64,000 nt of DNA from an uncultured Raoultella sp. (GTDB taxonomy: Bacteria > Pseudomonadota > Gammaproteobacteria > Enterobacterales > Enterobacteriaceae): positions 1 to 64,000 of the forward strand of contig CAAEVH010000002.1 in the NCBI GenBank assembly GCA_900759445.1, in the 5' to 3' direction. The notes under the pieces were generated by a model. The model was given only the letters and a program-made list of their open reading frames with translations, was not told the origin of the DNA and did not search any database. Below, in pieces: positions 53,380 through 62,979 of this stretch. Numbering within the stretch: position 1 is the stretch's first letter; every line of letters begins with the position of its first letter. Made by a program: the position numbers and the translations under genes.

Positions 53380-54183
53380 TTACACAAAGCGGCAGCTGAT
53401 TGCGCCCATGTTGCCGTAATCGACGTGGAAGGTGTCACCCTTGCGCGCCGGTACCGGGCGGGTAAACGAGCCGCCGAGGATGATCTGCCCGGCTTCCAGC
53501 TGGACATCGTATGGCGCCAGCTTATTCGCCAGCCAGGCGACGCCGTTTGCCGGATGGTTCAGCACCCCGGCGGCAACGCCGGTCTCTTCGATCACCCCGT
53601 TGCGGTACAGCAGAGCGGAGATCCAACGCAGATCCAGCTCGTCGGGCTTAATCGGACGCCCGCCGAGGATCACCCCGGCGTTGGCGGCGTTATCGGAGAT
53701 GGTGTCGAAGACTTTGCGCGGGCGCTGGGTCTGCGGATCGATGTTGTGGCAGCGGGCGTCGATCAGCTCCAGCGCCGGGATCACATAGTCGGTGGCGTTA
53801 TAGACGTCGAACAGGGTGCAGTTCGGGCCACGCAGCGGTTTCGCCAGCACGAAAGCCAGCTCGACTTCAATCCGCGGCACGATAAAACGATCGGTTGGAA
53901 TGTCGCTACCATCGTGAAAAAACATATCATCGAGCAGCGCGCCGTAGTCCGGCTCGCTAATTTGCGAACTGGCCTGCATCGCTTTTGAGGTCAGGCCGAT
54001 CTTATGGCCTTTCAGCACCCGCCCTTCGGCGATCTTCATCTCGACCCACTCGCGCTGGACGGCGTAGGCGTCCTCAATGGTGATCGACGGATAATCCAGC
54101 GAGATCGCGCGGATCTGCTCACGTTGTTTTTCGGCCTGATTCAGTCGCTGGGCGATCAGGCTGCGGGTTTGTTTATCGAGCAT
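53380..54183 (-). CDS. hpaH: 2-Oxo-hept-4-ene-1,7-dioate hydratase HpaH
   Basis: A 267-residue fumarylacetoacetase-type hydratase, same length as the E. coli enzyme. It adds water to 2-oxo-hept-4-ene-1,7-dioate. Visible motifs include [26 protein letters not shown] and [17 protein letters not shown]. The 320 bases between hpaF and hpaH are filled by the tandem repeat array. Confidence 0.94.
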   Translation of the reverse strand: MLDKQTRSLIAQRLNQAEKQREQIRAISLDYPSITIEDAYAVQREWVEMKIAEGRVLKGHKIGLTSKAMQASSQISEPDYGALLDDMFFHDGSDIPTDRFIVPRIEVELAFVLAKPLRGPNCTLFDVYNATDYVIPALELIDARCHNIDPQTQRPRKVFDTISDNAANAGVILGGRPIKPDELDLRWISALLYRNGVIEETGVAAGVLNHPANGVAWLANKLAPYDVQLEAGQIILGGSFTRPVPARKGDTFHVDYGNMGAISCRFV

Positions 54184-54225
54184 AGTGGCTTCCTGTTACC
54201 TCGTTCGGTGTCTCGGTGTCACGGC

Positions 54226-54495
54226 GCCGGGTGGCGCTGCGCTGACCCGGCCTACGGTTGGTGCATTGTTCTGGCGGCGGCGCTACGCTGACCCGGCCTA
54301 CGGTTGGTGCATTGTTCTGGCCGGCGGCGCTGCGCTGACCCGGCCTACGGTTGGTGCATTGTTCTGGCCGGCGGCGCTGCGCTAACCCGGCCTACGGTTG
54401 GTGCGTTGTTCTGGCCGGCGGCGCTAAGCTAACCTGGCCTACGGTTCGGCATCAGTTAGCTTTTTGTAGGCCCGGTAAGCGCAGCGCCACCGGGC
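54226..54495. repeat. Tandem REP array (47-bp unit, five copies)
   Basis: Copies of GCGCTGACCCGGCCTACGG... start at 54244, 54290, 54337, 54384 and 54431 (aligned on ACCCGGCC), so the period is 46-47 bases. The last copies diverge (AACCTGG). An inverted REP unit, GTAGGCCCGGTAAGCGCAGC..., lies at 54466-54495. It separates hpaF from hpaH. Units touch each other with no unique spacers, so it is not CRISPR. Copy number probably varies between strains. Confidence 0.88.
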
Positions 54496-54506
54496 GAAAA
54501 GGCGCG

Positions 54507-54887
54507 CTATTTAAACAAGGCGTGGACGTTGTTCTGTTTGTAATTCAGCGTCGGGTGCAGTTCTTCAATCTCAAATGACAGCGCCAGATAGCGGCTCTCC
54601 ATCAGAGCGGCGAAGTGGCTTTTAATCAGCCCGAACAGCATTTCGCCGACCTCTTCACGGCTCTCCATACTCCGCCCGCTGCCGATTTTCAGCGTCATAT
54701 GAACAAAGGCGTAATCCTGCCTGCCGTCGGCCATCTGCCAGGTGTCCAGCCAGATGGCGCGGCTGCGGATGCCACCAATCGGGAAGATGCCGGTGGCGGC
54801 CAACGCCTGATTAACCTGGGCGAACAGGCCGGGTAAATCAGCCTGCTCACGGATGTTGTCGGTACATTCAGCGATAAAATGCGGCAT
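54507..54887 (-). CDS. hpaF: CHM isomerase HpaF
   Basis: A 126-residue 5-carboxymethyl-2-hydroxymuconate delta-isomerase. The catalytic Pro follows Met1 (MPHFIAECTDNI), as in the 4-oxalocrotonate tautomerase superfamily. It converts 5-carboxymethyl-2-hydroxymuconate to 2-oxo-hept-3-ene-1,7-dioate isomers. Nine bases after hpaD. Confidence 0.94.
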   Translation of the reverse strand: MPHFIAECTDNIREQADLPGLFAQVNQALAATGIFPIGGIRSRAIWLDTWQMADGRQDYAFVHMTLKIGSGRSMESREEVGEMLFGLIKSHFAALMESRYLALSFEIEELHPTLNYKQNNVHALFK

Positions 54888-54896
54888 AGTGGCTCC

Positions 54897-55754
54897 TTAC
54901 GCCTGGGCCGGAAGCGGGAACACGGCGTTCACCTGGCCGGTGCCGGAACTGGCGAACAGGTCGGTAATAAACTCCACCTTGCCGTCATATTTGTCCCAGC
55001 CGAGCACGCCGAGCAGCATCACCGTGTCGTGCATATTGCCCTCGCCGTAGCAGTAGTCGGCGTATTCCGGCAGCATGGTGCAGAACTCTTTAAACTTGCC
55101 TTCACGCCACAGCTTCACCACGCGCTCATCCATCTGATGGTCAAACTCGCGGGTGTAGCTGTTCATCCCCTCTTCGGCGCGCTGGTCGTCGATAAAGCGG
55201 TGCGACAGTGAGCCGCTGGCGAACACCGCCACGGTACCGTCATATTTTTCAATCGCCTTGACGATGGCTTCGCCCAGCTTGCGGCTGTCGGCAAAATCGT
55301 GAACGGTGCAGAACGCGGAAATCGACACCACTTTGAAATGCTTATCGCTGTTCATGTAGCGCATCGGCACCAGAGTGCCGTACTCCAGCTTCAGGCTGGG
55401 AATGTTGTGCGCTTTCGCCCGCACGCCCAGTTTGACCGCTTCGTCGGCAATCAGCTGACCCAGCTCCGGGTTGCCGTCGTAGTCGTAGGTCATGTCGCGG
55501 ATAAAGTGCGGCAGTTCGTTGCTGGTATAGACGCCTTTGAAATGGTCGGCGCAGTTAATGTGGTAGGCGCTGTTGACCAGCCAGTGGGTATCGAAAACGA
55601 TAATGGTATCGACGCCCATTTCACGGCAGCGCTTGCCAATTTCTTTATGGCCGTCGATAGCAGCCTGACGGCAACCATGATTTTTCCCCGGTAGTTCAGA
55701 GAGATACATTGATGGCACGTGAGTGATTTTGGCGGCTAACGCTAATTTGCCCAT
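54897..55754 (-). CDS. hpaD: Homoprotocatechuate 2,3-dioxygenase HpaD
   Basis: A 285-residue LigB-type (class III) extradiol dioxygenase. It carries the N-terminal MGKLALAAKITHVPSMYLSE with metal His, the FDTHWL segment and ASGSLSHRF. It opens the ring of homoprotocatechuate. It lies 71 bases after hpaE. Confidence 0.94.
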   Translation of the reverse strand: MGKLALAAKITHVPSMYLSELPGKNHGCRQAAIDGHKEIGKRCREMGVDTIIVFDTHWLVNSAYHINCADHFKGVYTSNELPHFIRDMTYDYDGNPELGQLIADEAVKLGVRAKAHNIPSLKLEYGTLVPMRYMNSDKHFKVVSISAFCTVHDFADSRKLGEAIVKAIEKYDGTVAVFASGSLSHRFIDDQRAEEGMNSYTREFDHQMDERVVKLWREGKFKEFCTMLPEYADYCYGEGNMHDTVMLLGVLGWDKYDGKVEFITDLFASSGTGQVNAVFPLPAQA

Positions 55755-55825
55755 GCGGTGTTCTCCTTACATAACCTGAATAGTGTGAGCCGCAGCCAGC
55801 CTGGGCGCGGCTCGACGGATGACGG

Positions 55826-57292
55826 TTATACGCCCCATTTCGGGATCGGGTGGTCACCCATGGAAATACAGACGTTTTTCATTTCGGCGAACACTTCAAA
55901 GCTGTACTCGCCGCCTTCACGGCCGGTGCCGGAGGCTTTCACGCCGCCAAACGGCTGACGCAGGTCGCGGACGTTCTGGGTATTGACGAACACCATGCCG
56001 GCTTCGATGCCGCGCGCCAGACGCAGCACTTTGCTGATGTCCTGGGTCCAGATGTAGGACGCCAGACCATATTCGATGTCGTTCGCCAGGCGCAGCCCTT
56101 CCGCTTCGTCTTTAAACGGCAGCAGGCAGGCTACCGGGCCAAAAATCTCCTCTTGCGCGACGCGCATCCGGTTATCCACGTCTGCCAGCACCGTCGGACG
56201 CAGGAAGTTGCCGCCTTGCAGATGCGCGGGCAGATCGGACGGCTTGTCCGGGCCGCCGGCCAGCAGGGTGGCGCCTTCTTCGATCCCGAGGCGAATATAG
56301 CCGGAGACTTTTTCCCAGTGCTGCTTGCTGATCAGCGCCCCGACCTGGGTATTCGGATCGGTCGGATCGCCCACGCGCAGGCGGTTGGCGCGTTCTGCAA
56401 AGCGTTTAACGAATTCCGGGTAAATGCTCTGCTGAATGAAGATGCGCGACCCGGCGGTGCAGCGTTCGCCGTTGATTGAGAAGATGGTGAACAGGGCGGC
56501 ATCCAGCGCGCGCTCGATATCGGCATCTTCAAAAATCAGCACCGGGGATTTGCCGCCCAGCTCCATGGAATACTTCTTCAGACCGGCATTTTTCATGATG
56601 TTGCGCCCGGTGGCGGTACCGCCGGTAAACGACACCGCGCGGACGTCGTGATGACGCACCAGCGCATCGCCGGCGCTGGCGCCGTAGCCCTGCACCACGT
56701 TGAGTACGCCGGCCGGAATACCGGCTTCCAGCGCCAGTTCGCCCAGACGATCGGCGGTCAGCGGCGACAGCTCTGACATTTTCAGCACCGCGGTGTTGCC
56801 CAGCGCCAGACACGGCGCCACCTTCCAGGTGGCGGTCATAAACGGCACGTTCCACGGCGAGACCAGCGCACACACGCCGACCGGCTGCACGAGGGTGTAG
56901 TTGAGCATCTTGTCGTCAACCGGATAGGTCTTGCCGTTCATCTGCTGGCACACTTCGGCGAAAAACTCGAAGTTGTGCGAAGCGCGCGGGATCAGCACAT
57001 TTTTGGTTTGATGGATCGGCAGGCCGGTATCGGCGGTCTCCATTGCCGCGATCTCCGGGACGTCGCGATCGATCAGATCGCCCAGCCGGCGCATCAGGCG
57101 CGCGCGCTCTTTCATCGGTAGGTTGGCCCATTTCGGGAACGCTTCTTTCGCGGCGGCAACGGCCTGATTCACTTCGGCTTCACCGCCGGAGGCGACTTCC
57201 GCCAGCACTTCGCCGGTGGCCGGGTTGGTGGTGTGGAAATACTCTGCGCCCGCGACGTTTTTGCCGTTGATCCAATGGTTAATTTTTTTCAT
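55826..57292 (-). CDS. hpaE: CHMS dehydrogenase HpaE
   Basis: A 488-residue aldehyde dehydrogenase. The catalytic Cys is in INGERCTAGSR and the Glu in MELGGKSP. It oxidises 5-carboxymethyl-2-hydroxymuconate semialdehyde with NAD+. Its ATG overlaps the hpaG2 stop by four bases. Confidence 0.95.
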   Translation of the reverse strand: MKKINHWINGKNVAGAEYFHTTNPATGEVLAEVASGGEAEVNQAVAAAKEAFPKWANLPMKERARLMRRLGDLIDRDVPEIAAMETADTGLPIHQTKNVLIPRASHNFEFFAEVCQQMNGKTYPVDDKMLNYTLVQPVGVCALVSPWNVPFMTATWKVAPCLALGNTAVLKMSELSPLTADRLGELALEAGIPAGVLNVVQGYGASAGDALVRHHDVRAVSFTGGTATGRNIMKNAGLKKYSMELGGKSPVLIFEDADIERALDAALFTIFSINGERCTAGSRIFIQQSIYPEFVKRFAERANRLRVGDPTDPNTQVGALISKQHWEKVSGYIRLGIEEGATLLAGGPDKPSDLPAHLQGGNFLRPTVLADVDNRMRVAQEEIFGPVACLLPFKDEAEGLRLANDIEYGLASYIWTQDISKVLRLARGIEAGMVFVNTQNVRDLRQPFGGVKASGTGREGGEYSFEVFAEMKNVCISMGDHPIPKWGV

Positions 57293-58053
57293 GACAGCTT
57301 CTCCTCATACGCTTGCTGGCTGATGATGCGGTTGACCAGGCGGCCGACGCCTTCGACTTCGACGATCACTTCGTCACCCGGCACCACATCGGACAGCCCT
57401 TTCGGCGTGCCGGTGGCGATCATGTCGCCCGGTTGCAGGGTCATAAATTCGCTTAGGTAAGCGATCAGGAACGGAACGCTGAAGATCAGATCGGCCGTCG
57501 TGCCCTGCTGGCGCAGCTCGCCGTTGACCCAGGTGCGCAGAGTCAGATTATGCGGATCCGGGATCGCCTCTTTCGCGACGATCCACGGCCCGATGGGCGT
57601 CAGCGTGTCGCGGCTTTTCACCCGCAGGTTCGGGCGGTAGTAGTTTTCCAGATAGTCGCGAATGGCGTAGTCATTGCAGACGGTGTAGCCGGCGACATAG
57701 TCCATGGCATCGGCTTCGGCGACGCGGCGCGCGGTTTTGCCTATCACCACCACCAGTTCGGCTTCGTAATGCATGTACTCCACGTTGTCCGGGCGTACCG
57801 ACTCTTGTTGATGACCGATAAAGGTGTTCGGCGCTTTGATAAACACCAGCGGCTCCTCCGGCGGCTTAAACTCCAGCTCGCTGGCGTGGTCGGCATAGTT
57901 CAGACCCAGCGCGAACAGCGTTCCGTCGGCGGGAGGCAGCCAGCGAAAGTCGCCTGCTTTAAGCAAGGTGCCATCGGCGAGGCGAAGCTGGTCGCGTTCA
58001 TCGATCTGTGCGTCGTAGCGGGTGCCTTGCCATTCAATACGTGCCTGTTTCAT
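57289..58053 (-). CDS. hpaG2: OPET decarboxylase / isomerase subunit HpaG2
   Basis: A 254-residue fumarylacetoacetase-fold protein, matching the C-terminal half of the fused E. coli HpaG (LFALGLNYADHASELEFKPPEEPLVF in pieces; the metal site EAELVVVIGK). It has its own 45-residue N-terminal FAA_N-like part (MKQARIEWQGTRYDAQIDE). It acts on 5-oxopent-3-ene-1,2,5-tricarboxylate. Overlaps hpaG1 by four bases. Confidence 0.92.
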   Translation of the reverse strand: MKQARIEWQGTRYDAQIDERDQLRLADGTLLKAGDFRWLPPADGTLFALGLNYADHASELEFKPPEEPLVFIKAPNTFIGHQQESVRPDNVEYMHYEAELVVVIGKTARRVAEADAMDYVAGYTVCNDYAIRDYLENYYRPNLRVKSRDTLTPIGPWIVAKEAIPDPHNLTLRTWVNGELRQQGTTADLIFSVPFLIAYLSEFMTLQPGDMIATGTPKGLSDVVPGDEVIVEVEGVGRLVNRIISQQAYEEKLS

Positions 58054-58682
58054 GCCAGCTCTCCTTCTGCAACAACCGGGTTTTCCAGCGCCGGGAAACC
58101 TTCGGCGAGGATCCGCACGCGATCGCCGGGCTGCAGCGTGACGCGGGCGTGAGGGGTACCGATCAGGATGGCATCGCCGGGATTCAGGGTGGCAAACTCG
58201 CTCAGCGCGCTTAACAGTTCGGCGGCATTGCGCTGCAGATCGCCGGTGTTCCAGCTGTCGGCCTCGCGGCCGTTGATTTCAGTGATGATGGTCAGATTGT
58301 CCACGCTATGCACCGGGGCGAGGGTGCCGATGGGACAGAAGCCATCGCGACATTTGGCCTTAATCGCCGGGCGGTAGAAGCTCTCTTCCGGCAGGCTGAT
58401 GTCATTGGCCAGCGCATAGCCGGCGATAAAAGAGGCCGCGTCGGCGGCGGAAACCTTACGCGCGGTTTTGCCGACAATCAGCGCGACGGTAGCGCCGCTC
58501 TGCACGGTTTCACCCTGCGGATAGGGAATGGCCTCGTTCGCACCGATGACGGTATTGCGCGGTTTGATAAACCAGACCGCGGTCTTCGGCGGGGTTGTGT
58601 AAGGGGCCTGTTGGAACGCGTCGCGCCAGGCGTCAAGCTGGCTGCGATGGTTAAGCGCAACGGCGAAGATGGTACCTTTCAT
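58050..58682 (-). CDS. hpaG1: OPET decarboxylase / isomerase subunit HpaG1
   Basis: A 210-residue protein matching the N-terminal half of E. coli HpaG (MKGTIFAVALNHRSQLDAW; CRDGFCPIG; LNPGDAILIGTPHARV). First gene of the hpaG1-G2-E-D-F-H-I-X-A series. It ends in a clean ATGA overlap with hpaG2, which looks like a natural two-gene form rather than a frameshift, as HpaG2 has an extra N-terminal part. Confidence 0.92.
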   Translation of the reverse strand: MKGTIFAVALNHRSQLDAWRDAFQQAPYTTPPKTAVWFIKPRNTVIGANEAIPYPQGETVQSGATVALIVGKTARKVSAADAASFIAGYALANDISLPEESFYRPAIKAKCRDGFCPIGTLAPVHSVDNLTIITEINGREADSWNTGDLQRNAAELLSALSEFATLNPGDAILIGTPHARVTLQPGDRVRILAEGFPALENPVVAEGELA

Positions 58683-58723
58683 TCACCACTCCTCTGGTAC
58701 TGATGTCGGATGCTAAGGGATAT

Positions 58724-58827
58724 TCATTAATATGTTAATGATCATCTTTTATTCCTTGTGGCGGGGTTTGGCAAACAGAAGTGAATGTTTTGTGATCTGA
58801 TTAACAATAAATTTACAGTGTAAATTT
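58724..58827. promoter_or_regulatory. HpaR operator candidates
   Basis: In the divergent hpaR/hpaG1 gap (289 bases, AT-rich) are TCATTAA-TATG-TTAATGA (58724-58741), about 45 bases upstream of hpaG1, and AAATTTAC-AGT-GTAAATTT (58809-58827). HpaR is known to bind two sites here in E. coli. The first would cover the hpaG promoter. Confidence 0.55.
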
Positions 58828-58971
58828 TTATATGTTATTAATCAGTTGGTTATCGTTTTTTATTGTCTCGACTGGTACTTTTCAGGTGCAGAAACCGGTT
58901 GCGTCATGGCAGGATAGGCGCTAATTATTAACTTATTAATAAACTTAAGAGTGCGATGTCGAGGGTATGTG

Positions 58972-59418
58972 ATGCATGATTCGTTAACCATTGCGTTGTT
59001 GCAGGCGCGGGAAGCGGCAATGGGCCATTTCCGACCGATCGTTAAACGCCATAATCTCACCGAGCAGCAGTGGCGTATTGTGCGCATCCTTGCGGAAAAT
59101 CCGTCGATGGACTTTCACGATCTGGCGTTCCGCGCCTGCATCCTGCGCCCCAGCCTGACCGGTATTCTGACCCGTATGGAGCGTGACGGTCTGGTGCTGC
59201 GTCTCAAGCCGGTCAACGATCAGCGCAAGTTGTATATTTCGCTGACGCCGGCGGGCTACACGCTGTATGAAAGCGCGCAGGCGCAGGTGGAAGAGGCCTA
59301 TCGCCTGATTGAAGCCCAGTTCACCAGTGAAAAGATGCAGCAGCTGACTGCGCTGCTGGAAGAGTTTATTGCGCTCGGCAACCGTCAGGGTGCCGGGCAC
59401 AGTGATGAGGAAGAGTAG
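58972..59418 (+). CDS. hpaR: MarR-family repressor HpaR
   Basis: A 148-residue MarR regulator: LTEQQWRIVRILAENPSMDFHDLAFRACILRPSLTGILTRMERDGLV in pieces, and wing DQRKLYISLTPAG. It represses the hpaG series until homoprotocatechuate or a related ligand binds. GAGGG lies just before the ATG at 58972. Ends one base before the converging dehydrogenase gene. Confidence 0.93.
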   Translation: MHDSLTIALLQAREAAMGHFRPIVKRHNLTEQQWRIVRILAENPSMDFHDLAFRACILRPSLTGILTRMERDGLVLRLKPVNDQRKLYISLTPAGYTLYESAQAQVEEAYRLIEAQFTSEKMQQLTALLEEFIALGNRQGAGHSDEEE

Positions 59419-59419
59419 A

Positions 59420-60685
59420 TCAGCGCATTGTTCGGGTATCGGCCAGCGCGATAAGGGTTTCGGCTCTGGCGGGAGAGAGCGGCTCGCGCGGCTGCGGTAG
59501 CGGCCAGCCGTACAGCCAGCGGGCGGTGGTCGCGCAGGTTTTTCCCTGACAGGCGCCCATTCCGCAGCGGCGGGTCAGTTTTGCCTGGTGCCAGCTATCG
59601 GCATCGGCAACGTCGCCGCAGCGCACATCTTCGCAGCGGCACAGCAGGCTATCCGGCGTGGCGGCGTTTTTCAGGCTCTCGGGCAGGGTGAATGTGCGGT
59701 TGACCGCATGAGCAAATGCCTGCCAGCGCCCGCGACGGGCGAAGAGGGCCTGGGCGCAAGCCTCGGCGTCAGCTGCCGCAAAGCCGGCAATTTCACCTTC
59801 TGCCAGCGCCAGTTCGCTGCCGCCAAAACCGGTGCATTCGCCCGCGGCGTAGATGTTCGCGACGCTGGTCCGCTGCCAGCGATTCACCGCTATTGCCTCG
59901 TCAGCCAGCGCGCAGCCGAAGAGCAGCGCGGTTTCAATATTGGCTACCAGGCCGTAACCGATAGCCAGCCGCTGGCAGGCGATTGTCCGTTCAATGCCGC
60001 GGGCATCGCGCAGCGTAATGGCTTCGAGCTGCGTCTCGCCGTGGGCGCGAATCACCTGGCTACTGCTCAGATAGCGTCGCGGGGCGAGGGTAGCCAGCTG
60101 GCGAAGTTTTTCCGGCCAGCGCCACAGGCTGCTGCCAAAACGCAGTAATGCGCTGAGCGGGGCCTGCTCAACAATCTGTCGTACTTCACCTCCGCTTTTT
60201 TTCACCGTCGCGGCCACCGCCAGCAGCAGCGGACCGCTGCCGGCAATCACCACTTTTTGCCCCCGGAGCGTCAGACCGTGTTTGATTTGCGCCTGTAACC
60301 CGCCGGCGCCGGTGACGCCGGGCAGCGTCCAGCCGGGGAAAGGCAGCGAGAGTTCCCGTGCGCCGCAGCAGAGGATCAGCTTTTGCCATTCGACAAGCCC
60401 GCTGTCGTCGGCGGTTTCGAACAGGACGCTATGCGCCGAGGGGCGGGCGATAAGCCGGGCACCGTTCAGTGAGGTGATATTTTTCTCCGCAGCAACGGCT
60501 TCCCGGTAGCGGCGCGCCAGGGCAGGGAGCTGCACCTGCGGACCCTCGCGCCAGATCTGCCCGCCGGGGCGCGGATTATCGTCGAGGATAACGACCTGCT
60601 TACCGCAGGACGCGGCCGCCAGTGCGGCGGCGAGACCCGCCGGGCCGCAGCCGAGAATCAGAATGTCACAGCGCAGGGTTTGCAT
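59420..60685 (-). CDS. FAD/2Fe-2S oxidoreductase, hydroxyproline dehydrogenase-type alpha
   Basis: A 421-residue flavoprotein of the HcnB/SoxA-like group. It has the FAD motif ILGCGPAGLAAALAAA and a second nucleotide loop VVIAGSGPLLLAVA. The C-terminal BFD-like Cys patch (CRCEDVRCG and RRCGMGACQGKTC) holds a [2Fe-2S] cluster. With the next two proteins it probably forms a D-hydroxyproline (or related amine) dehydrogenase. GGAGCTGCC precedes the ATG. Confidence 0.82.
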   Translation of the reverse strand: MQTLRCDILILGCGPAGLAAALAAASCGKQVVILDDNPRPGGQIWREGPQVQLPALARRYREAVAAEKNITSLNGARLIARPSAHSVLFETADDSGLVEWQKLILCCGARELSLPFPGWTLPGVTGAGGLQAQIKHGLTLRGQKVVIAGSGPLLLAVAATVKKSGGEVRQIVEQAPLSALLRFGSSLWRWPEKLRQLATLAPRRYLSSSQVIRAHGETQLEAITLRDARGIERTIACQRLAIGYGLVANIETALLFGCALADEAIAVNRWQRTSVANIYAAGECTGFGGSELALAEGEIAGFAAADAEACAQALFARRGRWQAFAHAVNRTFTLPESLKNAATPDSLLCRCEDVRCGDVADADSWHQAKLTRRCGMGACQGKTCATTARWLYGWPLPQPREPLSPARAETLIALADTRTMR

Positions 60686-60929
60686 GGCAGCTCCTTTCAA
60701 TCGTCATTCCGGGCTGGCACAGCGTCTGGCAGGCCAGCACCCGCCGTCCGTTGACGGTCACCCGGCACTCCTGGCAAATACCCATGCCGCAAAAAGGGGC
60801 GCGGGGCTGTCCGCCGACGGCCACGCGTGTGGTGGGATTCGCCGTCAACGACAGCGCTGCCGCGACGCTGATTCCCACCGGAACGTCGCGTGTTTCACCT
60901 TCAATCATCACCGGGATAGTCTGGCTCAT
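60666..60929 (-). CDS. 2Fe-2S ferredoxin-like subunit (HcnA type)
   Basis: An 87-residue plant-type ferredoxin-fold protein with cluster cysteines in PFCGMGICQECRV and LACQTLC. It transfers electrons between the two flavin subunits. It overlaps both neighbours (ATGA at 60926-60929; 20 bases with the next gene). A start 13 codons upstream exists but would run into the neighbour. Confidence 0.83.
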   Translation of the reverse strand: MSQTIPVMIEGETRDVPVGISVAAALSLTANPTTRVAVGGQPRAPFCGMGICQECRVTVNGRRVLACQTLCQPGMTIERSCHANPAL

Positions 60930-62035
60930 GCGATAGCCTCTTTTTTCAGCAGGCGGGCCGGTAGCCACGCGTCGGGGGCTAACGGGCAGCGCTCGCCCAA
61001 TAACTGGGCGACGAGCAGCTCTGCGCTGGCGGGGGCGGTGGTGACGCCGAGCCCTTCATGACCCAGTGCCAGCCACAGGCCGGGGCGCGACGGGTGGGGG
61101 CCTATCAGGGGATTTCCGTCCTCTGACGCGGCGCGAAAGCCGCTCCAGCAGCGGATAATATTCAGCCCGCCCAGGGCGGGCAGGAAGTGCCGGGCGCGGT
61201 CGAGCATCTGCGCCAGCAGCGGCAAATCCAGCTGGCGTTCTGAGTTATCAAACTGCCGCGAAGAGCCGATCAGCAGCTGTCCGGTGGGGCGCGGCTGGAC
61301 GTTAAACGCCACCGAGGTGCCGCCGCCGTGGGCGCTGGCACCGTAGCCCAGTTCGACCAGCTGATGATGGAGTAACGGGCCGTAGCGGTCGCTGATCGCC
61401 AGCTGGCCTTCCTTTGCCCGCAGCCAGTTTTCCCCCAGCAGCCCATTGGCGCCGAGGCCGCAGGCGACAACGATAGCCGGCGCCCGCAGCTGTTTTCCGC
61501 AGGTCAACGTCACCGCCGGCTCGGCGATTTCCATGGCGCCTTCGGTGAGGCAGGTCAGGTTGTCTCCCGCGTCGGCGATAAACCAGCGCGCAACTTCAGG
61601 GGCGTAGACGATACCATCGCCGGGAACCCACAGTCCGCCCTGTAATCCTGCCCGCAGCAGCGGTTCTCGCTGCGTCAGCTGTGAAGGGGTCTGCATCTCG
61701 CTGGAGACCTGATATGCGGCCATCCGCCGCTGTTTTTCCCGGGCGATCTCCAGTTCCTGGGAGGTTTCCGCCAGCCACAGAGTGCCGCAGCCGCGCCAGG
61801 CGCAGCGCTCGGGCATTTGCGGCGTGAGGGTGCGCCAGCGTGCCAGTGACCAGGCGGAGAGCGCCAGTTCGGCGGGATCGTCATCCATACACACCAGATG
61901 TCCCATTCCGGCTGCGGTGGCGCCCGGCTGGCGATCGTCGAGCAGAATCACTTTTTGCCCGCGTTTCGCCAGCTGCCACGCGCAGGCGGCACCGATGATC
62001 CCGGCGCCGATCACGATGACGTCGCCGTGGTTCAC
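60926..62035 (-). CDS. DAO-family FAD oxidoreductase, beta subunit
   Basis: A 369-residue DAO-type amine/amino acid dehydrogenase (dinucleotide motif [36 protein letters not shown] near the end). It is the probable catalytic subunit that oxidises cis-4-hydroxy-D-proline. Start is a GTG that overlaps the epimerase stop (GTGA); a longer in-frame ATG start would lie within the epimerase gene and is rejected. Confidence 0.83.
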   Translation of the reverse strand: MNHGDVIVIGAGIIGAACAWQLAKRGQKVILLDDRQPGATAAGMGHLVCMDDDPAELALSAWSLARWRTLTPQMPERCAWRGCGTLWLAETSQELEIAREKQRRMAAYQVSSEMQTPSQLTQREPLLRAGLQGGLWVPGDGIVYAPEVARWFIADAGDNLTCLTEGAMEIAEPAVTLTCGKQLRAPAIVVACGLGANGLLGENWLRAKEGQLAISDRYGPLLHHQLVELGYGASAHGGGTSVAFNVQPRPTGQLLIGSSRQFDNSERQLDLPLLAQMLDRARHFLPALGGLNIIRCWSGFRAASEDGNPLIGPHPSRPGLWLALGHEGLGVTTAPASAELLVAQLLGERCPLAPDAWLPARLLKKEAIA

Positions 62036-62979
62036 GGCACGATCCCCCAGCAGAAGGGATCGTCCGGGTTGAGGATCAGCCGGGTATCGCCGCACACCCA
62101 GGCTGCGCCGCGGATCGTCGGAATGATACCGACGTCGCTGCGCGTATAGCTGGCGGTAAACTGGCTGCCGATAATACTGGCCTGCTGCCAGAGTTCGCCG
62201 GGCTGCAGCTTGCCATCTTCGGCCAGACAGGCCAGTTTGGCGCTGGTTCCGGTGCCGCACGGCGAACGATCCCAGGCTTTCCCCGGGCACAGTACGAAGC
62301 TGCGGCTGTCGGCATCGGCATCATCGGCAAAGAGTTCGATATGGTCGATTTCGCCACCGTCATCGCCGCGGATCCCGGCGGCTTCCAGCCCTTCACGTAC
62401 GGCCCACGCATACTCGGTGAGCTGCGGAATTTGGGCGGGTTCGAGGGTGAAAGGGTGATCGTTGATGAGGAAAAACCAGTTGCCGCCCCAGGCAATATCA
62501 CCGCTGACGGTACCCACCGCGGTGTTGACGCTGAGCTGCTTTTTGCCGCGCCGGGCAGGAACATTTTCCACCGAGACGCTGCCGTCTTCATGTAGCGTCG
62601 CGCTGACGTTGCCCACCGGCGTTTCAATCAGGTGGATGCCCGGCTTGATGCGACCAAGCCATGCCAGCGAGGCGATAAGCCCGATGGTGCCATGCCCGCA
62701 CATGTTCAGAAAGCCGGCGTTGTTGAAGAAAATCACCCCGGCGGTTGCCTGCGGTGAGACCGGTTTGCACAGCAGCGCCCCCACCAGCACATCGTTGCCG
62801 CGCGGCTCCAGGATAACCGCCTGGCGCCAGCGATCGAATTCGCGGGCGAAGCGTTGGCGGCGCTCCACCATGCTGCCGTTCCCGAGATCCGGAAAACCGT
62901 CCACGATCAGGCGGGTCGGTTCACCGCCGGTATGAGAATCAATGGCTCTGAGTTCAATGGGGTGACGTGGCACAGTCAT
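62032..62979 (-). CDS. 4-Hydroxyproline epimerase family
   Basis: A 315-residue proline racemase superfamily protein. Both catalytic cysteines are present (NMCGHGTIG and SPCGTGTSA), so an epimerase/racemase rather than a dehydratase (Thr) is expected. It turns trans-4-hydroxy-L-proline into cis-4-hydroxy-D-proline. CGGAGATAGCC precedes the ATG. First gene of the four-gene unit. Confidence 0.88.
   Translation of the reverse strand: MTVPRHPIELRAIDSHTGGEPTRLIVDGFPDLGNGSMVERRQRFAREFDRWRQAVILEPRGNDVLVGALLCKPVSPQATAGVIFFNNAGFLNMCGHGTIGLIASLAWLGRIKPGIHLIETPVGNVSATLHEDGSVSVENVPARRGKKQLSVNTAVGTVSGDIAWGGNWFFLINDHPFTLEPAQIPQLTEYAWAVREGLEAAGIRGDDGGEIDHIELFADDADADSRSFVLCPGKAWDRSPCGTGTSAKLACLAEDGKLQPGELWQQASIIGSQFTASYTRSDVGIIPTIRGAAWVCGDTRLILNPDDPFCWGIVP

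Noticed and set aside
54185..54385. A 66-codon frame running through the tandem repeats
   Set aside because: The repeated peptide only mirrors the DNA repeat; no start site and no independent evidence of coding.
54226..54447. Regular repeats that look like a CRISPR array
   Set aside because: The 47-bp units abut one another with no unique spacers, match REP sequences found elsewhere in the window, and no cas gene is near.
57289..58682. hpaG as a frameshifted pseudogene
   Set aside because: Both frames are complete, the overlap is a clean ATGA, and HpaG2 has a full extra N-terminal part that a simple frameshift would not create.
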